Below are positions 6,863-8,401 of a DNA stretch of 8,401 bases, piece by piece. Source of the stretch: Candidatus Faecalibacterium faecipullorum (GTDB taxonomy: Bacteria; Bacillota; Clostridia; Oscillospirales; Ruminococcaceae); contig DWXX01000010.1 of the NCBI GenBank assembly GCA_019118985.1, forward strand, positions 1-8,401. Reading direction: 5' to 3'. The position numbers and the translations under genes were made by a program. A model generated the notes under the pieces. The model made no database searches. It was not told where the DNA came from and saw only the letters and a program-made list of their open reading frames with translations. Position 1 is the stretch's first letter. The number at the start of each line of letters is the position of its first letter.

Positions 6863-7795
6863 ATGCAGATCGCCCTTTTGCTCGCCCGCGAGATCGCCCA
6901 GCTGTTCCTGATCCTGCTGGCCGGCTTTGTCCTGGTCCGCGCCGGGCTGCTGCGGGCCGCCGACAGCAAGGTGCTGTCGGTCATCCTGGTCTACCTGGTC
7001 ATCCCCTGCGTCATCGTCGACGCCTTCCAGATCGAGGACACCCCCGCCATCCGCGCCGGGCTGGCCCTCTCCTTCGGGGCGGCCGCGGCCATCCACCTTC
7101 TGTTCCTGCTGCTGACCTGGCTGCTGCGCCGCCCCCTCGGCCTCGACGCCATCGAGCGTGCCACCGCCATCTACTCCAATGCCGGGGCCCTGGTCATCCC
7201 CCTGGTGCAGGCGCTGCTCGGGCAGGAGTACGTCATCTACTCCTGTGCCTTCATCATCGTGCAGCTGGTGCTGCTGTGGACCCACGGCGCCGCCATCCTG
7301 CGGGGGACCGGCGCCCTGAGCTGGAAGGCCGTTCTCACCAACGTCAACCTTTTGTCCATCCTGGCGGGGGCCGCGCTCTATCTCGGCCACATCCCGCTGC
7401 CCGCCCTCCTGACCGGCGCGATGGACAGCATGGGCAGCCTGATGGGCCCCCTGGGGATGCTGCTCGCCGGCATGGCCATCGCCGAGTCGCCGCTGCGTCA
7501 GCTGGCCTGCACCCCGCGCTACTACCTGACGGCCGCCCTGCGCCTGCTGGTCTACCCGCTTGCGGCCCTCGCGCTGCTGTGGGCGACGGGCGCGGCCGCC
7601 CTCCTGCCCGACGGCCGCGCCATCCTGATGACGGTCTACCTCGCGGCCATCACCCCCGCCTGCACCACCATCACCTCCATGGCCCAGCTCTACGGCCAGG
7701 ACGCCAGCCGCTCCAGCGCCCTCTACGTCCTGTCCACCCTCCTGTCCATCCTCACCATGCCCCTCATGCTCGGCCTCTTCTCCGCCCTCCTCTGA
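6863..7795 (+). CDS. AEC family transporter (auxin efflux carrier-type permease)
   Basis: A very hydrophobic 310-residue protein with about ten membrane helices, the normal size and plan of the AEC/Mem_trans family. Recognisable are the N-terminal LAREIAQLFLILLAGFVLVRAGLL helix followed by VYLVIPCVIV, the conserved SNAGALVIPLVQALLG helix break near residues 107-121, LGMLLAGMAIAESPL near 198-211, and the ITPACTTITSMAQLYGQD segment near 262-279. Bacterial members carry carboxylates such as malate or malonate, or other small anions, and many are uncharacterised; the substrate here is unknown. The start ATG has GGAGG eight bases upstream. Only 19 bases separate it from the beta-glucoside operon terminator, so it either depends on read-through or has a promoter within the preceding gene. 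It ends shortly before a strong terminator. Confidence 0.88.
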   Translation: MQIALLLAREIAQLFLILLAGFVLVRAGLLRAADSKVLSVILVYLVIPCVIVDAFQIEDTPAIRAGLALSFGAAAAIHLLFLLLTWLLRRPLGLDAIERATAIYSNAGALVIPLVQALLGQEYVIYSCAFIIVQLVLLWTHGAAILRGTGALSWKAVLTNVNLLSILAGAALYLGHIPLPALLTGAMDSMGSLMGPLGMLLAGMAIAESPLRQLACTPRYYLTAALRLLVYPLAALALLWATGAAALLPDGRAILMTVYLAAITPACTTITSMAQLYGQDASRSSALYVLSTLLSILTMPLMLGLFSALL

Positions 7796-7803
7796 CCCCC
7801 ACA

Positions 7804-7850
7804 GCAAAGCCCCCGTTGTTCCATGTGGAACAATGGGGGCTTTGTGTTTT
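7804..7850 (+). terminator. Strong Rho-independent terminator after the AEC gene
   Basis: A hairpin of about 19 pairs, nearly unbroken. Bases 7806-7822 (AAAGCCCCCGTTGTTCC) pair with 7827-7843 (GGAACAATGGGGGCTTT) with one G-T pair over an ATGT loop, and flanking bases extend it. TGTGTTTT follows. The tip of the stem contains a parS-like palindrome, listed separately. Confidence 0.9.
7817..7832. promoter_or_regulatory. parS-like palindrome inside the terminator stem
   Basis: TGTTCCATGTGGAACA differs at a single central base from the palindromic form TGTTCCACGTGGAACA of the ParB/Spo0J-binding parS site, and at two from the TGTTCCACGTGAAACA form. The change removes the central CG. It may bind ParB weakly, or be coincidental with a terminator stem. 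Confidence 0.25.
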
Positions 7851-7898
7851 ACGGGCCCTCTTTGTTTTCGTGCCCTCTCTGTCTCGCTGTTGCTCGCG

Positions 7899-7937
7899 CC
7901 CCTCTCAGTCAGTCGCTGCGCTCCTGACAGCTCCCCC
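7899..7937 (+). repeat. REP-like GC-rich repeat unit A
   Basis: A unit with CTCAG at one end and CAGCTCCCCC at the other enclosing a small hairpin (GTCAG paired with CTGAC around a TCGCTGCGCTC loop). The same frame is seen at 8017-8048 and, inverted, at 8171-8208, with different hairpin sequences. Confidence 0.55.
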
Positions 7938-7959
7938 ATGCGCGCTGCCGGCGGGGAAG

Positions 7960-7998
7960 CCCCCTTCGCCTCACTGCGTTCGGCACCTCCCCCGCACG
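7960..7998 (+). repeat. Degenerate REP-like unit B
   Basis: A weaker relative of the neighbouring units: CCCCCTTCGCC at one end and CACCTCCCCCGCACGC at the other, the latter sharing the CTCCCCCGCACGC run with the unit at 8017-8048. The middle has diverged. Confidence 0.35.
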
Positions 7999-8016
7999 CA
8001 GTGCAGCCGGGTACGT

Positions 8017-8048
8017 CCCCCTCAGTCAGCTTCGCTGCCAGCTCCCCC
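8017..8048 (+). repeat. REP-like unit C, left arm of an inverted element
   Basis: CCCCCTCAG, a small CAGC-TTC-GCTG hairpin, then CCAGCTCCCCC. It is the mirror image of the unit at 8171-8208: the ends match exactly and the hairpin bases differ. It forms the left boundary of the palindromic element around 8037-8182. Confidence 0.6.
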
Positions 8049-8182
8049 GCACGCGTGAGAGCCTAAGATGTAGGGATTTAGATGCCTTCGGTTCAAGGCG
8101 CGTGATGGTTAATAGAGTCAGGTACAGGAGTACCCATTTTAATCCATTCCTTATAGGCTCTCACGCGTGCGGGGGAGCTGGC
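8037..8182. mobile_element. 146-bp palindromic element with exact 29-bp inverted ends (MITE-like or structured RNA)
   Basis: Bases 8037-8065 are the exact reverse complement of 8154-8182, 29 of 29. Just inside, the two arms still resemble each other imperfectly (about 13 of 19 over the next bases). The AT-richer core has two small hairpins, GCCTT/AAGGC (8084-8099) and GGTAC/GTACC (about 8121-8134). There is no open frame and no direct flanking duplication that I can see. It could be a non-autonomous element, a repeat formed by two facing REP units, or a structured transcript. Confidence 0.5.
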
Positions 8183-8208
8183 GCGGCCGCAGGCCGCGTC
8201 TGAGGGGG
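8171..8208 (-). repeat. REP-like unit D, right arm, inverted
   Basis: GGGGGAGCTGGC, a hairpin CGCGGCC-GCA-GGCCGCG, then TCTGAGGGGG. This is the inverse of unit C at both ends, but the hairpin stem has been replaced by a longer, all-GC one, showing that the ends are conserved while the stem varies. Confidence 0.55.
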
Positions 8209-8227
8209 CCTCCCCGGCAGCACCACG

Positions 8228-8268
8228 CAAAACAACAATGTGGGGGCCGGCCAACGCCGACCCCCACA
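8228..8268 (-). terminator. Minus-strand Rho-independent terminator
   Basis: TGTGGGGG (8239-8246) pairs with CCCCCACA (8261-8268), with an inner CGGC/GCCG stem over a CAAC loop. Read on the minus strand it is followed by TTGTTGTTTT, a T-rich tail. No T tract follows on the plus strand. It probably ends transcription of a gene that lies beyond the right edge. Confidence 0.6.
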
Positions 8269-8401
8269 GAGGGACCCTATCTTTCGTGACGCAAAGTTCT
8301 TTTGTTTTGGTGCGATCAACAACAGAAGGTCAAGTGGTTGGCTTTCCCTTTTTGCTGTCACATCGGATGGGCTGTGCCTTTCAGGTGGTCTCTAGTCACC
8401 C

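Larger units (their letters stand above)
7851..8401. other. Gene-free, repeat-rich intergenic stretch
   Basis: No open frame here has a ribosome binding site, family resemblance or codon use like the neighbouring genes. The stretch holds REP-like units, the palindromic element and a minus-strand terminator, all listed separately. The last ~130 bases are lower in GC. At the edge a minus-strand frame (about 8358-8399, ending HLKGTAHPM then stop) could be the tail of an outside gene. Confidence 0.6.

Noticed and set aside
6625..8058. Long plus-strand frame across the antiterminator end, AEC gene and terminator
   Set aside because: It is an out-of-register shadow of two recognised genes and crosses two strong terminators; Pro/Arg-rich product.
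8066..8153. tRNA or other known RNA gene in the core of the palindromic element
   Set aside because: A GGTTCAAGGC run recalls a T-arm, but no acceptor stem, D-arm or anticodon arm fits around it.
7899..8208. CRISPR array
   Set aside because: The repeated units are palindromic, uneven in spacing and in both orientations, without unique equal-length spacers or cas genes.
8161..8361. 66-residue minus-strand frame with a GTG start
   Set aside because: It reads through a terminator hairpin and a REP-like unit, has no ribosome binding site that I can see, and changes composition along its length.

Overview
This is a GC-rich window with strong AAGGAGG-type ribosome binding sites, sigma-A-type promoters, T-tailed terminators, a LicT/BglG-controlled PTS operon and families of GC-rich palindromic intergenic repeats. 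Together these point to a high-GC Firmicute of the gut Oscillospiraceae/Ruminococcaceae kind. The taxon is inferred from style and gene content, not from a marker gene.

Left part (1-2240, minus strand): a two-gene unit, a MATE-family multidrug exporter followed 22 bases later by a type-A chloramphenicol-acetyltransferase-like protein. Its promoter (TTGACA, 17 bases, TTTACT) is overlapped by a perfect 14-bp palindrome, a likely repressor operator. The last residues of the acetyltransferase run into lower-GC sequence whose open frame lies in a different register and leaves the window, so the 3' end of this gene looks like a recombination or frameshift junction.

Middle part (2240-6843, plus strand): a complete beta-glucoside utilisation operon. 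The order is promoter, RNA-antiterminator-like leader with an overlapping terminator, PTS permease EIIBCA, GH1 6-phospho-beta-glucosidase (ATGA overlap), BglG/LicT-type antiterminator, and a strong terminator. The permease imports and phosphorylates a beta-glucoside and the glucosidase splits the phosphorylated sugar. The antiterminator, whose four PRD histidines are all present, is expected to open the leader terminator when substrate is being transported, so the operon carries its own sensor, switch and enzymes.

Right part (6844-8401): an AEC-family (auxin efflux carrier-type) transporter starts only 19 bases after the operon terminator and ends at a very long perfect hairpin terminator whose tip closely resembles a parS site. 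The remaining ~550 bases have no convincing gene. They hold several REP-like GC-rich repeats, including a ~146-192 bp element with exact 29-bp inverted arms, and a minus-strand terminator that probably serves a gene beyond the right edge.
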